A DNA stretch of 5,595 nucleotides from Nanobdellota archaeon (GTDB lineage: Archaea > Nanobdellota > Nanobdellia > Woesearchaeales > GW2011-AR9): positions 1-5,595 of the forward strand of contig JAHJDQ010000197.1 in the NCBI GenBank assembly GCA_018812355.1, in the 5' to 3' direction. The position numbers and the translations under genes were made by a program. This document shows, piece by piece, positions 5,006 through 5,595 of this stretch (position 1 is its first letter; every line of letters starts with the position of its first letter). The notes under the pieces were generated by a model. That model was not told where the DNA came from. It made no database searches and was given only the letters and a program-made list of their open reading frames with translations.

Positions 5006-5291
5006 CTTGCTTCTTATTATAAAAAGTAGCAACATACACGTAGTTAGGAACGTCACGCAGAGATTTATTAAATTGTAAATAAAGACTGCCTAACAGGACA
5101 TAGTCACACCCATTACTTTTAGCTACTTGCAACGCCGTTTCCTTAGCAATATCATTAGCAAATTGTTCTGAAGAATTTAAGGATATCAGTTCTGTACCAG
5201 CATGCACCAGATCTTCTAAATTAATTAGTTCAACTTTCTTTTCTTTGTGCACCACTGTCTGCCCCTTTACCCTTAGAATCAATTCAGCCAT
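4986..5291 (-). CDS. Hypothetical protein, 101 residues
   Basis: This small soluble protein has no recognised family. It begins with strands (MAELILRVKGQTVVH, KKVELINLEDL), then a long helix (about residues 39-59, SSEQFANDIAKETALQVAKSN), a strand (CDYVLLGSLYLQF, 62-74) and a final strand (NYVYVATFYNKKQ). Helix-(G)CDYVLLG resembles the 'A..A...GAD.V..G' turn of many small alpha/beta proteins, but it is too general to name one. It has a single cysteine (C62) and no signal peptide. The ATG at 5291 has no Shine-Dalgarno sequence and is 28 bases from a TATATATA box, so it is probably leaderless. It converges with the 257-residue gene, 79 bases apart. Confidence 0.75.
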   Translation of the reverse strand: MAELILRVKGQTVVHKEKKVELINLEDLVHAGTELISLNSSEQFANDIAKETALQVAKSNGCDYVLLGSLYLQFNKSLRDVPNYVYVATFYNKKQEKNIYN

Positions 5292-5313
5292 GTTTTTTGG
5301 TTATATCAAAGGA

Positions 5314-5323
5314 CATATATATC
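5314..5323 (-). promoter_or_regulatory. TATA box of the 101-residue gene
   Basis: On the minus strand this reads GATATATATG, centred about 28 bases before the ATG at 5291. Only AT-rich DNA without a Shine-Dalgarno sequence lies between, again indicating a leaderless transcript. Confidence 0.55.
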
Positions 5324-5418
5324 ATTTTGCTTTGTTTATCTTAAAAATAATCTTTTTTTAATAAAAACTTATTTAAAGAAACATTTGAAATTCCTTCTTG
5401 ATGGTTTTTAAAATCCCT

Positions 5419-5595
5419 TTACCACAGCTTGAGAAAGGAAGCAGATTGATTGATATGATCAGATTTTTGATAAATTTGGCTTTGGTTTAAATTATTTTCT
5501 TTTTTTGAAGGCGGGAAGGTAATATTCTGGCTAATGTCGTTCCTGTTACACTCTTCGTTGGTTTTTCGTTCCTCAACTTCTTTCCTGTGCACTTC
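5419..5595 (-). CDS. Possible C-terminal end of a gene cut by the right edge
   Basis: From the right edge the minus strand is open for 58 codons to TAA at 5419-5421. The product is a hydrophilic Lys/Glu/Asn/Gln/Ser-rich string (it begins EVHRKEVEERKTNEE and ends NQSASFLKLW), as expected of a disordered tail. A second minus frame is also open from the edge for 35 codons to a stop at 5487-5489, so the true frame is not certain. No domain can be identified and there is no start in the window. The 127 bases between this stop and the 101-residue gene contain that gene's own promoter, so the two are probably separate units. Confidence 0.35.
   Translation of the reverse strand, partial: EVHRKEVEERKTNEECNRNDISQNITFPPSKKENNLNQSQIYQKSDHINQSASFLKLW

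Noticed and set aside
4841..5056. Minus-strand 71-codon frame across the convergent gene ends
   Set aside because: It overlaps both flanking genes out of frame, and its basic/aromatic product looks like translated AT-rich intergenic DNA.
1..5595. CRISPR arrays, tRNA or rRNA genes, transposases, long direct repeats
   Set aside because: Both strands were read for regularly spaced repeats, tRNA T-arm sequences and transposase motifs; none was seen.

Overview
The window is AT-rich (roughly 25-40% G+C by spot counts) and carries short, mostly monocistronic genes on both strands. At six of the eight complete genes a TATA-like box (TTTAAA, TATATA or similar) is centred about 24-29 bases before the chosen start codon, with no Shine-Dalgarno sequence or only a weak one. 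That places the transcription start on or next to the start codon, so leaderless mRNAs with archaeal TBP/TFB promoters are the best explanation. The host is therefore most likely an AT-rich archaeon. A small-genome or DPANN-type lineage would fit the tiny genes and lysine-rich proteins, but there is no rRNA or tRNA marker to fix the taxon.

Layout, left to right. A metallo-beta-lactamase-fold hydrolase (minus strand) runs off the left edge. It diverges from a 104-residue protein of unknown function (282-596). That gene converges, across a perfect 10-bp inverted repeat that looks like a bidirectional terminator, with a two-gene minus-strand unit: a 13-cysteine zinc-ribbon protein (898-1278) and an overlapping YidD family membrane-insertion factor (672-935). 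Next on the minus strand come a one-third-lysine 102-residue protein (1447-1755) and a probable winged-helix protein (1861-2502).

The winged-helix gene diverges, across a short region rich in repeats, from a 432-residue PD-(D/E)XK nuclease (2629-3927). Both genes of this pair are poorer in G+C than the flanks. They could form an accessory, possibly defensive, nuclease-regulator module; this is the most interesting part of the window. A non-coding stretch of about 200 bases follows, then a more G+C-rich 257-residue protein that I do not recognise (4133-4906), which converges with a 101-residue unknown protein (4986-5291, minus). The last 300 bases hold a leaderless-type promoter and probably the hydrophilic C-terminus of a minus-strand gene cut by the right edge.

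Only three products are recognised from clear motifs: the metallo-beta-lactamase-fold protein, YidD, and the PD-(D/E)XK nuclease. Winged-helix and zinc-ribbon are fold-level calls. Apart from the zinc-ribbon/yidD overlap and the divergent nuclease/winged-helix pair, the genes look independently transcribed.
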